Shown here: in pieces, positions 26,471-36,673 of the stretch | How the letters are laid out: the number at the start of each line of letters is the position of its first letter | Position numbering within the stretch: position 1 is the stretch's first letter | Assembly: GCF_002532045.1 (NCBI RefSeq) | Contig: NZ_NWTG01000017.1 | Location: 108,638 to 172,637 of the forward strand | Length of the DNA: 64,000 bases | Direction: 5' to 3' | Origin: Bradyrhizobium sp. C9 | GTDB taxonomy: Bacteria; Pseudomonadota; Alphaproteobacteria; Rhizobiales; Xanthobacteraceae | Translations under genes and position numbers: made by a program | The notes under the pieces: generated by a model | What the model was told of the DNA's origin: nothing | Databases searched by the model: none | The model's input: only the letters and a program-made list of their open reading frames with translations

Positions 26471-26486
26471 TGGTACAATACTTGCT
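26471..26486 (+). promoter_or_regulatory. -24/-12 (sigma-54/NifA) promoter of fixA
   Basis: TGGTACAATACTTGCT at 26471-26486 has GG and GC separated by exactly ten bases and differs from the consensus TGGCAC-N5-TTGC by one key base. It lies 39 bp upstream of the GTG start of fixA. I did not find a clean TGT-N10-ACA NifA site upstream; the nearest resemblance is TGT-N10-ACG at about 26351. Confidence 0.8.
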
Positions 26487-26524
26487 GTTCTCTTCGCAGC
26501 TACCGCAACCTTTGGAGCAACTCA

Positions 26525-27367
26525 GTGCACATTGTCGTCTGCATTAAACAGGTTCCGGACTCTGCGCAGATCCGCGTGCACCCCGTGACCAATACGATCA
26601 TGCGTCAGGGTGTGCCGACGATCATTAACCCATATGACCTCTTCGCGCTCGAGGCCGCGCTCGAGCTGTGCGACCGGTTCGGCGGCGAAATAACCGTGCT
26701 GACGATGGGGCCGCAATCGGCGGAAGATTCCTTGCGGAAAGCGCTGACCTTTGGCGCCGATCGCGCCGTACTGCTCACCGATCGCTGCTTTGCGGGCTCC
26801 GACACCCTGGCCACAACGTATGCACTGGCAACCGCCATCCGAAAAATTGGCAAGGAATATGGCCCGCCAGACCTCATCTTTACCGGCAAGCAGACCATCG
26901 ATGGCGATACCGCGCAGGTTGGGCCCGGCATCGCAAAACGGCTGGGTGTGCTGCAGCTGACCTACGTCGCCAAGGTCAAAACCCTCGACCTTGCTGCCCG
27001 TACAATTGAAGCGGAGCGACGCTCCGAAGGTGGTGTCCAGGTGCTGCACACGAGGCTGCCTTGTCTCATTACCATGCTGGAGGGGACCAGCCAGATTCGG
27101 CGCGGCGCGATGGCCGATGCCTTGCGTGCTGCGCGTGCACCAATCGTGAAATGGAGCGGGCACGATGCCGGCGTCGAGGACGTCTCCAAATGCGGCCTTA
27201 AGGGCTCGCCGACCGTCGTCAAGCGAGTCTTCGCTCCCTCTGCACGGGCTGAGAAAGCGGCGCTGGTTGAGGCCGCCGAGCAACCAGCGCAGGCGTTGAT
27301 TGATGCTATTTTTAAGCATCAACCGAAGCTCGAAACCGATCTTGCGGCGCTCGCCCGCGATGCTTGA
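26525..27367 (+). CDS. fixA: FixA, electron transfer flavoprotein beta subunit
   Basis: FixA pairs with FixB to bifurcate electrons from NADH toward nitrogenase via FixC and FixX. The GTG start at 26525, with TTTGGAG upstream, yields the family N-terminus (V/M)HIVVCIKQVPDSAQIRVHP and 280 residues; the open frame to 26438 includes the promoter and is not coding. The ETF-beta motif TGKQTIDGDTAQVGPGIAKRL is intact. No fixBCX follows; as in other bradyrhizobia those genes must lie elsewhere. Confidence 0.95.
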   Translation: MHIVVCIKQVPDSAQIRVHPVTNTIMRQGVPTIINPYDLFALEAALELCDRFGGEITVLTMGPQSAEDSLRKALTFGADRAVLLTDRCFAGSDTLATTYALATAIRKIGKEYGPPDLIFTGKQTIDGDTAQVGPGIAKRLGVLQLTYVAKVKTLDLAARTIEAERRSEGGVQVLHTRLPCLITMLEGTSQIRRGAMADALRAARAPIVKWSGHDAGVEDVSKCGLKGSPTVVKRVFAPSARAEKAALVEAAEQPAQALIDAIFKHQPKLETDLAALARDA

Positions 27368-27404
27368 CCTGGGAGTCTTGGCGACGATAAGCGTTACGGT
27401 CCTG

Positions 27405-27590
27405 AACCGCGTCAAGGTTTGGCTCTCATCCGGTCACACCGACATGCACGGAGGCGTGTAGAGCTTGGCGCCGACCGTTCAGCGGAGCTGAAGCGCAATC
27501 CTCCCGTCGGCGATCACCTCTATCTGGGCCGCCGACGATTTGGTGAAAACTGCTGCCACGGGGGTCGGGCATGTCTGCGGTCAAGCTCTG
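27405..27590 (+). pseudogene. IS66-family tnpB (OrfB) relic
   Basis: Just after fixA the plus strand reads KVWLSSGHTDMHGGV and, in another frame, SELKRNPPVGDHLYLGRRRF followed by GENCCHGG. These match the IS66 OrfB pattern in which VWLATGxTDMRKGF is followed by LRRDPxSGHLFVFRGRRGD. Frameshifts and stops show it is dead. Confidence 0.6.
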
Positions 27591-27614
27591 TTGTCAATCA
27601 GCTACAATCGATGC

Positions 27615-28964
27615 TTACTTGTCCGTTACGGACGGCCCATCGCGATGCTTGAGGTGTCGCTTTCGTGCATTGTAACTAACCAGCCAGATCACCCCGACTG
27701 CGACCGGCACGCACGCCGCGGTTAGATAAGAGGGTTCTACATGGAGACCAACATCGTGCGCTCCCTTGGCAAGGTAGCCAAACAAACTAACCACGTAATA
27801 TCCTATCGCCGCGACCGACAATCCCTCCACCGTGCACTGCAGCCGAAGCTGTTGTCCGGTGCGTTCATTGATAGCGTGCAATAGGTCGCGGTTCTGCTGT
27901 TCGATTTCAACGTCGACACGGGTTCGCAGCAGATCGGCGGCGCGCGCCAACTTGACCGACAGAGTGACCTCACGATCCTTGGTCGTCTCGCAAGTTCGCA
28001 TCGCAGGCGCCATCCGGCGCGCCAGGAACGACGACCATGTCGGATAGTCCGTGATCTCATGGCCTTCGATGATGGACAGTCGGGATTGGACCAGCTCGTA
28101 ATAAGCTCTGCTGGCGCCGAAGCGAAACAGGCTTCCGGTCGCGCCTCGCTCGAAAGAGGCGGCCAACGCGGTCAGTTCGGCAAGCAGATGGTTGTTGAGC
28201 TTCAATCCCTCCGCGCCTTGCATTTCTTCGAGCACCTCGCCGAGACGTCTATCGATGCGATCGACAAAAGGACCAAGCTCAAGAGCGGCCGACAGACCAA
28301 GCAACGCCAACGGACGATAAGTCTCAACTTCAAGCAGCCGCTGCACCAGTGCACCAAGATTGTGCGGCGTCAGCCCGAGGTCGCAGACAAGAATTTTGGT
28401 GAAACCGTTTTCGTCGACGCGAAAATCCGAGGCCATAACACTTGCTCCGCCCTTTATGCGGACCATGGCGAGGCTGCTCTTGTCAAAAAGTTGTTCGGCG
28501 CGCCTCAATGGGGAGGCGTGCTGCTCGACATCCAACTTGATTGCGACCAGCAATTGCCCTTCCTGCCGCAAGTCGCGCATCAAAGAGTGAACCGCACTTT
28601 GGGAGTCGCCGCTCTGTCGAGCGAGCGGGCCATTCGCTATCCAGGTAAAGGTTGCGAATTCGGCATGCTGCTCCCAGCGAAGCACAACGGGTCCGATGTC
28701 GATTTGGTGATGTTTCGCTGAGAGCTGCGGAGCTGGAAGGTCACGCTCTCGACAAAACGTGACGAAGGCCCGGCGATCGCTTGCGGCCGAATCGCCCCGC
28801 GCAAGAAATGCGAAGTGGGTCACCTTAAACGGAGGAACAAGCTGCATAAACGGGCGCGCATGCACTTCATTGAGCACGGCATCGCGTTGCGAATGTAGCT
28901 TGAAACTCCGAAGATTCAGTTTATCGGGCACGTCTAAGCACCTCGTGTCAGAATTGGCGCGCAT
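27615..28964 (-). CDS. DUF3422-family protein with two C-terminal membrane helices
   Basis: This 449-residue protein matches the DUF3422 family by its N-terminus (RDAVLNEVHARPFMQLVPPF, then VTHFAFLARGD) and the central FTKILVCDLGLTPHNLG segment. Two hydrophobic stretches near the C-terminus (about 380-400 and 410-430) are separated by a short loop. This membrane family is common in Rhizobiales and its function is unknown. An alternative GTG start at 28931 has a fair ribosome site. It appears to stand alone and points toward fixA. Confidence 0.85.
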   Translation of the reverse strand: MRANSDTRCLDVPDKLNLRSFKLHSQRDAVLNEVHARPFMQLVPPFKVTHFAFLARGDSAASDRRAFVTFCRERDLPAPQLSAKHHQIDIGPVVLRWEQHAEFATFTWIANGPLARQSGDSQSAVHSLMRDLRQEGQLLVAIKLDVEQHASPLRRAEQLFDKSSLAMVRIKGGASVMASDFRVDENGFTKILVCDLGLTPHNLGALVQRLLEVETYRPLALLGLSAALELGPFVDRIDRRLGEVLEEMQGAEGLKLNNHLLAELTALAASFERGATGSLFRFGASRAYYELVQSRLSIIEGHEITDYPTWSSFLARRMAPAMRTCETTKDREVTLSVKLARAADLLRTRVDVEIEQQNRDLLHAINERTGQQLRLQCTVEGLSVAAIGYYVVSLFGYLAKGAHDVGLHVEPSYLTAACVPVAVGVIWLVSYNARKRHLKHRDGPSVTDK

Positions 28965-30680
28965 TCATCCGTGTCGCGAGCGCATTGGTGTCGACTCTAA
29001 GGGGCTGTTCGCGCGGTGTGGGGCGGGTTGATCCGAAGCCGCTCAAAGTTGCGAAACCTGCGCCAAACGCGTTGGTTGCTACCGGGCGCGCACGAACATC
29101 GCTCGACATCGATATGCTGGCGCACATAACGCGTGATGCGCAGGCTAGAACGAAATCAAGAGCGGCGGGGCCAACGCACGCAAGAGTTACACGCGTTCGT
29201 CTCCACGAGGTTGCTAATCGTCGTCGGTGGCTCTACACCGGCTGCTGTATCGTCGATTGAAGGCAAAGGCGCAAACGTGTCTCTCATCTTCGGTGCTCTC
29301 TTGTCTCACATTTGCACGCGATGCAGGATATGGGCCAGCACGGAAGTAGCGGAAAGGTTGTGTTTCTCGCGTAATGTGATTGTCGAAACTGCCAGCGGAG
29401 GATCTCCGGCAAGGAAATCGCTTACATTCGGACGGCCATCCTCACAAGGGACTTTGGAACTGTATCGCCATCAGATGGAATCCCAGTCTCATTGCGACCG
29501 CGTAGCTTGCGCTCTTTAAACCCGGCCTCTGTAACAACCGCGACATCAGAGGATGCTGATTTCGGAATGCTGACATGGCTGTCGTACTTGATTGAGCAGT
29601 CATCGAGGAATGCCGATTAGCGGTTGCGGATCCGCCTTCGGTGCAGAGACATTCCCCTGCGGTGACGACTATCGCATATGGCGGAGCAGAATCGGCATCC
29701 GACACAGGGCGGGCCTGCAGGCCGGTCAACTCCAACCTAGAGAATTGATGGCGGTGAACGTCGAGCGTTCCATGCGTCCGATTCCAAGACGCATTGCCTT
29801 GTTCAGCGGCAGCGAAGGCGGCCGAGAACTGAGCGGTCCGACGTCGCTCCTGGACATGGCAAAATCCAAGAGCCGACCTGCAGTCCGAACTGACCGACGT
29901 GCCGGAGCGCATCGTGTCCTAGCAAACCACGAGGCTGCTGCGGCACAAACTGTCCGCCTGAAAGTGCAAGATGGTGCACCATCGGACGGCACAGGTCGCC
30001 GGAAATGGGTACGGCGTCAAAGATTGCATCTCGATGACGTCAGCGGCGATGCCGCTTGAAGACCATCAACCGATCACGTCAGGTTCGCGCCAATCGGCAT
30101 CCCACCGCCATAAGCGCTCCCATGCTCACCGGCTATTCTGCCACGTTACCAGCGCTCGCGTGCGCCGCAACGACATCAGTAACACCCTCGAGGGTGCGCC
30201 CGATCGGTCCGGGCCGACGACGGTGCGAAGTTGAGGGCGATATCGAGCACGCGGTACCAGGGTTTTATACCGCGATACAGCTCGGACTGTCGGCGTGGGT
30301 ACGGATTCCGGACGCCGACAACGTCCATCACGGCCTGCTGCTACCCAACTTGCTGCACATCCGCGACGACGGAACCGTCCGCTATTCGGAGCGCCATAAG
30401 GCGGTGTCCAGACCTGGACTTTCCACCGCTCACAGCCGACATCCAGCGGCCGCCGAGGCCTGGTGTCAATGTTGGATAGCGATTTGCCGCGTACGCGGAT
30501 CACCGAGGATCTGGCACTCTAACGGCTTACTTGTAAAGTGTTAGCCGTGCAGTCATTGCGTCGTGTCTGGTTTCCGACAATGTCGGACATGCGATGCGCC
30601 TCCTAGCCCGCTATCGATGCGCTGAGCGAACTCTGGCTCCGCGCATCGATCGAGGCCGCATGACACGTCAGCGGTTAGGA
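28965..30680. other. 1.7-kb stretch of unassigned or decayed sequence
   Basis: No recognisable gene is seen. The most coding-like piece is plus-strand 30230-30540 (GFYTAIQLGLSAWVRIPDAD, then NVHHGLLLPNLLHIRDDGTV), but it has no clear start or family. All other frames are short and overlap on both strands. Confidence 0.4.
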
Positions 30681-32039
30681 TCACGTGTAGCGAGATGCTG
30701 CTTGCACGTCCAAGGTGCTCTCGGGCGATTTCCGAAGCGAAGGCTTCACAGCTCTCGATGGCTTGGGGGGGCCCCTATAGATGGTGAGTGCCGCGATGAT
30801 ACCGAGAGCAGCTGCAAACATCAGCCAGAATCCGGGTGAAGCCTTGTCATTAGTCCGCTCAATGAGCCAAGTGGCGACGAGCGGCGTAAACGTACCAAAC
30901 AGGGCCGCCGCGAACGCGAAGGCCAGGGAAAAGCAAGTTGTGCGCACGTGCGCAGGCACGATCTCGACGAGAGCGCCCAGCATGGTCCCGCTGTAGGTGC
31001 CAAAGTAGAACGAGAACATCATCGCCACGGCAAGCAGCTTGCCGAAACTGGGAGTGCTTACCAACCAACTCAAAGCCGGATAGGCGGTCATCAACGCAAG
31101 GCCGGCAATGGCCAGCAGAACTGGCTTGCGGCCGATACGGTCGGAAACGGCGCCGCCAATTGGATTCCAGATGAAGTTGGTCACGGCGACCAGGAGAGTC
31201 ACCAAGAGCGCATCCTGGGTGGACAGCTTCAAGACGGTCTTGCCGAACGTCGGCGTGTAGACGGTGACGAAATAAAAGGTCGTCGTGGTCAGGATCGCCA
31301 TCATCATCCCGAGAGCGACCGTGCGCCAATGGACGAGCGCCGAGGCAAAGACCTCGCGCGCCGTGGGATGCTTTTTCATCGCCAAAAATTCTGGGGTTTC
31401 CTCCAGCGTCCGGCGAAGGAAAAAGATAAGAGGAATGATAAGGCAGCCGAGAAAAAAAGGAATCCGCCAGCCCCAGGAGGCGACGGCTTCGAGTGGCATC
31501 GATTCATTCAGTAGGTAGCCCACGGTCGCTGCGACAAAAATCGCGACCTGCTGGCTGGACGATTGAAAAGAGGTATAGAAACCGCGATTGCCTGGGCTCG
31601 CGATTTCCGCCAAATAGACTGAAACGCCGCCAACCTCGACGCCGGCGGAAAAACCCTGCAACAGCCGTCCTGCTAGAACAATGATGGGGGCGGCAATGCC
31701 GATTGTCGCATAACTGGGACAGAAGGCGATAATCACGGTGCCGACCGCCATGATCGATAGCGTGATGATCAGGCCTTGGCGACGGCCGATCCTGTCGATA
31801 TAGGCTCCCAGTACGATCGCCCCCACGGGACGCATTAGGGCACCCAGCCAGAACACGCCAAAGGTGTTGAGCAACGAGGCGGTTTCGTTGTCCGAGGGGA
31901 AGAAAGCGTTCCCGATGGCGCTGGCGTAAAAGCCAAATAAGAAAAAGTCGAACTGCTCGAGAAAATTGCCGCTGGTCGCACGAAGAATGGCGTTGATGCG
32001 CGATTTGACTGTCGCATGCTGAACGAGTGTTTGTGACAC
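30681..32039 (-). CDS. MFS transporter, carboxylate (citrate-type) proton symporter
   Basis: The protein has 12 predicted membrane segments and belongs to the metabolite:H+ symporter branch of the major facilitator superfamily (CitA, KgtP and ProP relatives). Signatures are GNFLEQFDFFLFGFYA at the start, RPVGAIVLGAYIDRIGRRQG between helices 2 and 3, and GFSAGVEVGGVSVYLAEIAS. The second-half repeat is GGAVSDRIGRKPVLL. The frame is open to 32102, but GTG at 32039 after a strong GGAAGGAAA gives 452 residues. The substrate is probably citrate or another carboxylate, though sequence alone cannot tell. Confidence 0.88.
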   Translation of the reverse strand: MSQTLVQHATVKSRINAILRATSGNFLEQFDFFLFGFYASAIGNAFFPSDNETASLLNTFGVFWLGALMRPVGAIVLGAYIDRIGRRQGLIITLSIMAVGTVIIAFCPSYATIGIAAPIIVLAGRLLQGFSAGVEVGGVSVYLAEIASPGNRGFYTSFQSSSQQVAIFVAATVGYLLNESMPLEAVASWGWRIPFFLGCLIIPLIFFLRRTLEETPEFLAMKKHPTAREVFASALVHWRTVALGMMMAILTTTTFYFVTVYTPTFGKTVLKLSTQDALLVTLLVAVTNFIWNPIGGAVSDRIGRKPVLLAIAGLALMTAYPALSWLVSTPSFGKLLAVAMMFSFYFGTYSGTMLGALVEIVPAHVRTTCFSLAFAFAAALFGTFTPLVATWLIERTNDKASPGFWLMFAAALGIIAALTIYRGPPKPSRAVKPSLRKSPESTLDVQAASRYT

Positions 32040-33078
32040 AGCGAGTTTCCTTCCCGTCTGAAATGGCCGGTTGCGGAAAACCTCACGCCAGCCCAATTGC
32101 AATCAGGCCGTGATTTTCTCTTAGAGACATTACCGACCAACCGGAAGGCGCCTGATCTTTTCGGCTTATTTTCGGCGACGCTCCATTGGTGCACAAATTT
32201 TGAATTCGTTCCTGGAGACGCAAGCGCTGCCAACATCAATCGTCAGAAGCTCGCCTACTCGAGACGAAAGAGGTTCCGCTTCGATCACCGATGAGCTAGC
32301 TGTGCGAAGTCCACCGCGGATGGTATCGGCTGATTCGGTAACGCGTCTTCACTGTTCGGCTTCTAACTGCGCGCAAATTCCCGCCAGATTCAAAACATGA
32401 GCATTGAGTTGCCGGTTCGTACTCAGACATTTGCCCGCGTAGTGCAAGGTTGGCATAGCAATTGCTACAAGCGTGCAGGAACACAGGATATTGGACGAGT
32501 GCACGCAGAACGGGCGAATGGCAGCGGCGGTCCCTTTGCCTTGAGACAATCGCTCTCGGCCGGCAGTCGCAATGTCACGTAGATTGTAGCTGCAGGCCTC
32601 GAAGAGCCCGCTGGATGTGGTTCGTCTCGGCAATGCCAAACCAAGTCCGCAGGAGATGCGATGAGCAGGCAGTGAACAGCAACCGTGGACGCTTGATCCG
32701 TCCACGACAGGTCGCAGGTGAAAGCGTCGAGCCGGCCGGATGTGCCGCCTGCGCATGTCAGGCGAGCCTTCCTTGGCCTGGCGGACGCCGATATTCAGCG
32801 TGAGTCAGCAAATGATGGATGGCGCGTTTGGTCATTCGCGGGATTGGATTGCTCGTGGATGGAAATCCAACGCGAGAGGGTGGTGGCTTCAATCTACCGG
32901 CAGGTTCCTATCGACGCGCTCATGAACAGGACTGATCCCCTGGTGGCCCTGCCTGGGACCGCGAAGATGGTTGGGAGCAGTTCGCCTGTACGAAGAACGC
33001 GACCGCAAACCCGTCGGACCACGTTGGTGGCCTTCGAAAGTGCTCCTCAACATCATTCTCTCCACGGTTAGGGTTCAA
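32040..33078. other. 1-kb stretch without a recognised gene
   Basis: This is the divergent space between the MFS gene and the oxidative cluster. Frames such as plus 32718-33071 lack a recognisable domain. It should contain the promoters of both flanking units, but no GG-N10-GC, nod box or tts box stands out. Confidence 0.35.
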
Positions 33079-34269
33079 ATGAGGCCTTCTCAAGCGTCGC
33101 AAGTTCAACTGGATCGACCTTCGCAGATATTCTGCGAGTACTTGACTGAGCAAGCGCGAAATCTGTTTGGCCTGCATCCGTTCGCTGCGGAGATGTCTAA
33201 ACGCCAAGTTGCGAGCTTGCTGCCGGAATACTTGGCGATGTCACAGGCGTTCCCTTACCTGCAGGCAGGTTCGCAAAAGGATCTCATATTTGATGCGATG
33301 CGTCGCAACCGAGACCTTCCTAGGGATGTTGAACTAACCAGCGTGGTCGCAAATTTCATCTGTTGGGATGAGACGGGCGGATATGGCCGGGTTCTCCGAG
33401 GCGGCAAGGCGGCGCTACCCGATATTCTGGCGACTGAAAATTTCCACTCAAACCTGCTTAGAAAGGATGCATCGCGACTACTCGGTAGAACAATACAGCC
33501 GAACTATAGCGCTATAACGAAGCGGTACCTGCATTCCCTCTATGCCGGATTGTCATCGACAGATCCGGTCGTGCGCTGCGCCTACATGGTCGCCTTTGAG
33601 CTGCATGCTGCGGAAATGATCCAGTCACTGTGGACCACTCTGGTCAAAACCTTTGATGCGCGGTCTGACGATCTGGAGTACTTCCGCAGTCATGTCGGCG
33701 GCGAGGATCCCGCCGAGAAGTATCACGGAGAGATGACAACCCGGCTCATTCGCGAACTTGTGCCTGCTGACGGTAATCGTCGTTTTTTGGATGAATTCGA
33801 TCGAGCCTATCGGCTCAGCTTACAGTGGTGCTGCGATCTGCTGCAAACTGTCTCAATTGAGGAAGATGGCCTTGCGGAGATCGAACATCACGGCGGTTGT
33901 CATTGTGGTGCCGTCAAGTTCTACGTCCGAGCGCCGCGAGAGCTCTCCGCAGTTCGATGCACCTGCTCCATCTGCCAAATGTCCGAGTTTCTGCACCTGC
34001 TTGTACCCGGCGATAAGCTCAGAATTGAGTGTGGCGAAGAGTTTCTCAATACATATCAATTTAACAAGAATATCGCTCGTCACACGTTTTGCCGGATTTG
34101 CGGCGTAAAGCCATTCTATCGGCCGCGATCGAACCCCACGGGTTTCAGCGTAAACATTCGGTGCTTGGATAAGAGAACGATCGAAAACATAACAATAGAA
34201 GAGTTCGATGGCGAGCATTGGGAGGAAGCGTTCCGCCCGACGCACGAGGATTGGGAAGCCACCCGTTAA
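33079..34269 (+). CDS. heme-oxygenase-like (putative diiron oxygenase) domain fused to a GFA zinc domain
   Basis: From ATG at 33079 the product is 396 residues (the frame is open to 32971). Residues about 30-260 are all-helical with acidic/His helices such as FELHAAEMIQSLW and EYFRSHVGGEDPAEKYHGEM, the layout of heme-oxygenase-like diiron oxidases and the DUF6202/TenA-like group. Residues about 285-385 form a GFA domain with the zinc motifs GGCHCGAVKF, CTCSIC and TFCRICGVKPFY. The fusion is unusual. It is followed 23 bp later by a 2OG-Fe(II) oxygenase, implying joint oxidation of one substrate. The domain call for the N-terminal half is inference from pattern. Confidence 0.65.
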   Translation: MRPSQASQVQLDRPSQIFCEYLTEQARNLFGLHPFAAEMSKRQVASLLPEYLAMSQAFPYLQAGSQKDLIFDAMRRNRDLPRDVELTSVVANFICWDETGGYGRVLRGGKAALPDILATENFHSNLLRKDASRLLGRTIQPNYSAITKRYLHSLYAGLSSTDPVVRCAYMVAFELHAAEMIQSLWTTLVKTFDARSDDLEYFRSHVGGEDPAEKYHGEMTTRLIRELVPADGNRRFLDEFDRAYRLSLQWCCDLLQTVSIEEDGLAEIEHHGGCHCGAVKFYVRAPRELSAVRCTCSICQMSEFLHLLVPGDKLRIECGEEFLNTYQFNKNIARHTFCRICGVKPFYRPRSNPTGFSVNIRCLDKRTIENITIEEFDGEHWEEAFRPTHEDWEATR

Positions 34270-34292
34270 GATCAAACTTGGAGTGAAGTCGC

Positions 34293-34970
34293 ATGGCGCG
34301 CGCAATGAACGATAGATCTCGTCTGCTTTCAGAAGAGGCTCTCACCAAATACCGTATAGAGCTATTGGTGAAGGGTACGGTCGTGATCGCCCCTCAGACA
34401 TTGTTCACCCAAGATGATCTGGCGAGGATCGATCAGCTCCAGATGGAGATTCCCGAGGAAGAGGTGCGGGTGGGAGATGCCGGCGACTCGCACAACGTCT
34501 TCGTGAAGCGGGTGAGGGTAGATCCGCCGGGCCGCCCTCCGACCAATGTGCATGGCAAAGCTCCGGGGCAGATCATCGAATTGCTTGAGAGGAAAGACCG
34601 CAGCTTTGCGCTGAAAAAGATCTTGGGAGCAGCGTCAGATTACGTGATTCGCCGATGCCAAATGCATCGACTGCCTCCCGGTTCGTTCGTTGGCATCCAC
34701 TTAGACGCTGAGAGCGACCCTGACTTCGAGTACTCCGTGATTGTGCAACTCGCGAGGGACTTTGAGGGTGGGGAGTTCGTGGTCTATCCGAACGCGTACG
34801 AACAGCAGGTATTTCGACCGCCGTTTGGGGCCGTGGTTGTCACCACATGTAAGATTCGACATGAGGTGAAGCCTGTGCACGCCGGGGAGCGCCGATCGCT
34901 GGTGTACTTCTGTTCAAAACGCGGCGGCGCGAATCGCCGGATCATCGAAAACACTGCTAACGGCCTGTGA
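34293..34970 (+). CDS. 2-oxoglutarate/Fe(II)-dependent dioxygenase
   Basis: The 225-residue product has the double-stranded beta-helix signature. The iron ligands are in GIHLDAESDPDFEYSVIVQL (HxD), and the distal His is in TCKIRHEVKPVHAGERRSLVYF, where the Arg of RRSLVYF would bind 2-oxoglutarate. The stretch GGEFVVYP precedes the distal His as in the 2OG-FeII_Oxy superfamily. It starts 23 bp after the heme-oxygenase-like/GFA gene, so the two form an operon. It is a hydroxylase of unknown, probably small-molecule or peptide, substrate. Confidence 0.8.
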   Translation: MARAMNDRSRLLSEEALTKYRIELLVKGTVVIAPQTLFTQDDLARIDQLQMEIPEEEVRVGDAGDSHNVFVKRVRVDPPGRPPTNVHGKAPGQIIELLERKDRSFALKKILGAASDYVIRRCQMHRLPPGSFVGIHLDAESDPDFEYSVIVQLARDFEGGEFVVYPNAYEQQVFRPPFGAVVVTTCKIRHEVKPVHAGERRSLVYFCSKRGGANRRIIENTANGL

Positions 34971-35187
34971 GGACCGTTAGCGGAAACGGCTTCGAACGGG
35001 TTGAGGACGCGGGCCACCTTCTGGCAGACGCTGCCTAATTCGGAAGAGCGTGCCTTGAATCTTGGTTGGTCTACTTCGAGCGAAAACGGCAACTACTCAC
35101 CTGACGTTCCCAGTAGCGGGTGTCAAGTACAGGTTCGGATACGGGGGCGGCGTCGAATGAATGGAGGAGTTTAAGAGGTCCGTGATC

Positions 35188-36507
35188 TCAGTTGGCCATT
35201 GCCAATAACCGGTGCTGCAGATCGCGGGCAGTTGACCTATCGCGCGCGATCACCAGGCACTCCACGGTGCCTGCCTCTTGATCGACGGCAAGCGGGATCA
35301 CGCCCTCCTTGCGTGTGCCATCGAATAGAAATCCATACCTGACGAAGCGATCAAGCGCGGCCTGAAGAGAATATAATGGAACGTTTCTCACGGAAGAAAT
35401 GACGTGGCGACTGGAATAGTCGGTGCCCAGCAGCCGGACGGCAATACTATGTAATACTGACCCTCCGCCCCACCGGCCGTTCGCTTCGTTAAAGAAAAGC
35501 CGGCCGTCGCTCGCGAAAATGCCATCAATGTTGATCATTCCGCGATATCCCAAGGTTCGCGCCAGCTCGACAAATCGGTAGGCGTGCGCCTGGGCAGCCA
35601 ACCATTGCTCATTCGTCAGGTCGCTTGGAAGCTCGAGCCCTGTCCAGATGAGCGCTCGTTCGGATCGGTCTTCGCTGCGACGTAGACGGATGCTTCCACT
35701 GTTGATGAAAACGATGGAACCATCCTCCTCTATCTCATACTCAAGATAGAACGGAGCGCGAGCCAAGTGGTACGATTCAATGACCAATGTCTTGCATGAT
35801 GCTGTGGTCATCTCAGACCAAAGTGCTTGAGGATCAAACGATGGCCAAGCAACTGTTCGGGTATCTCTCGCCCCAGGAAGTGCTCCACTTTCGTTGCCGG
35901 TCAGGATAACATTGCCGACCCCGCCCGCTCCATTATCCAACTTGACGATCACGTTGCCGGTCTGTGACCTCAAGGAGGTAACCGCCCTGAATAGTTCGTT
36001 TGGGTTCGTGGTCGCGCATCCACTGGGCAGTGGGAGCGCGACACTTGTCGCCAATTGACGGAAGTGGCTCTTGCGGTTCAAGAGATCCGGCCCTCGCTGC
36101 AAAGCGAATTCGTGCCCGCTCTGCGGGATGCCAAGCAGCGCCGCCAAGCGCGCTACGCCTTCACTAGAGTAGCAGGCAGATATTCTCCAAGTTGATTTCT
36201 GGCGAATATGGCTGTTGAGTCGCTCGACGAAAGCATTGGATAGCAGGGTGCAATCGTTGAGAATCAGCGATTCATGGGCGTCGTCAGGCACAAGCGTCGA
36301 GAGACTCGAGGCATCGAAATTGAGCGTCGCGCCGATGAAGGATAGCAGGTCTGCCGGGATTGCTACCGGAGAGACTATTAGGTCGCCCTCATGTGCAAAC
36401 CAGGCAGACCGGCATGCGGAGTTGGCGGAAAGAGACAGTTGAGTTGCTGTTAGATCGCCACCGGACATTTGAGCTGTCCCGGCATTCATGATTAAGATCC
36501 GAGGCAA
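35188..36507 (-). CDS. ATP-grasp ligase (PGM1-like peptide ligase)
   Basis: The 439-residue protein combines an N-terminal pre-ATP-grasp domain (RILIMNAGTAQMSGGDLT) with an ATP-grasp domain. This has NVIVKLDNGAGGVGNVIL at about residues 188-205, a YLEYEIEEDGSI strand, and the Mg-binding GMINIDGIFA...FFNEANGRWGGGSV. The C-terminal part resembles the PGM1 C-terminal domain of pheganomycin-type peptide ligases. Start choice is TTG at 36507, seven bases after GGGAG; ATG at 36483 would cut the first strand. Such enzymes join an amino or guanidino acid to a peptide. It lies 166 bp downstream of an acyl-CoA synthetase on the same strand. Confidence 0.75.
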   Translation of the reverse strand: MPRILIMNAGTAQMSGGDLTATQLSLSANSACRSAWFAHEGDLIVSPVAIPADLLSFIGATLNFDASSLSTLVPDDAHESLILNDCTLLSNAFVERLNSHIRQKSTWRISACYSSEGVARLAALLGIPQSGHEFALQRGPDLLNRKSHFRQLATSVALPLPSGCATTNPNELFRAVTSLRSQTGNVIVKLDNGAGGVGNVILTGNESGALPGARDTRTVAWPSFDPQALWSEMTTASCKTLVIESYHLARAPFYLEYEIEEDGSIVFINSGSIRLRRSEDRSERALIWTGLELPSDLTNEQWLAAQAHAYRFVELARTLGYRGMINIDGIFASDGRLFFNEANGRWGGGSVLHSIAVRLLGTDYSSRHVISSVRNVPLYSLQAALDRFVRYGFLFDGTRKEGVIPLAVDQEAGTVECLVIARDRSTARDLQHRLLAMAN

Positions 36508-36673
36508 CGACAATCTCCCAGACGCCTGGCGTGATTAAGCATAGACCGCCATGCGAGCAACGATGAGTTCGCCGCGACGCATGGTATGGAGGTGCCGACC
36601 GGAAGGCGGTATTGCGCTGCCTCGATATCTCCTGTGGTGTAGTCGGGAACTACGGCCAACCAATCCGCCGTTC

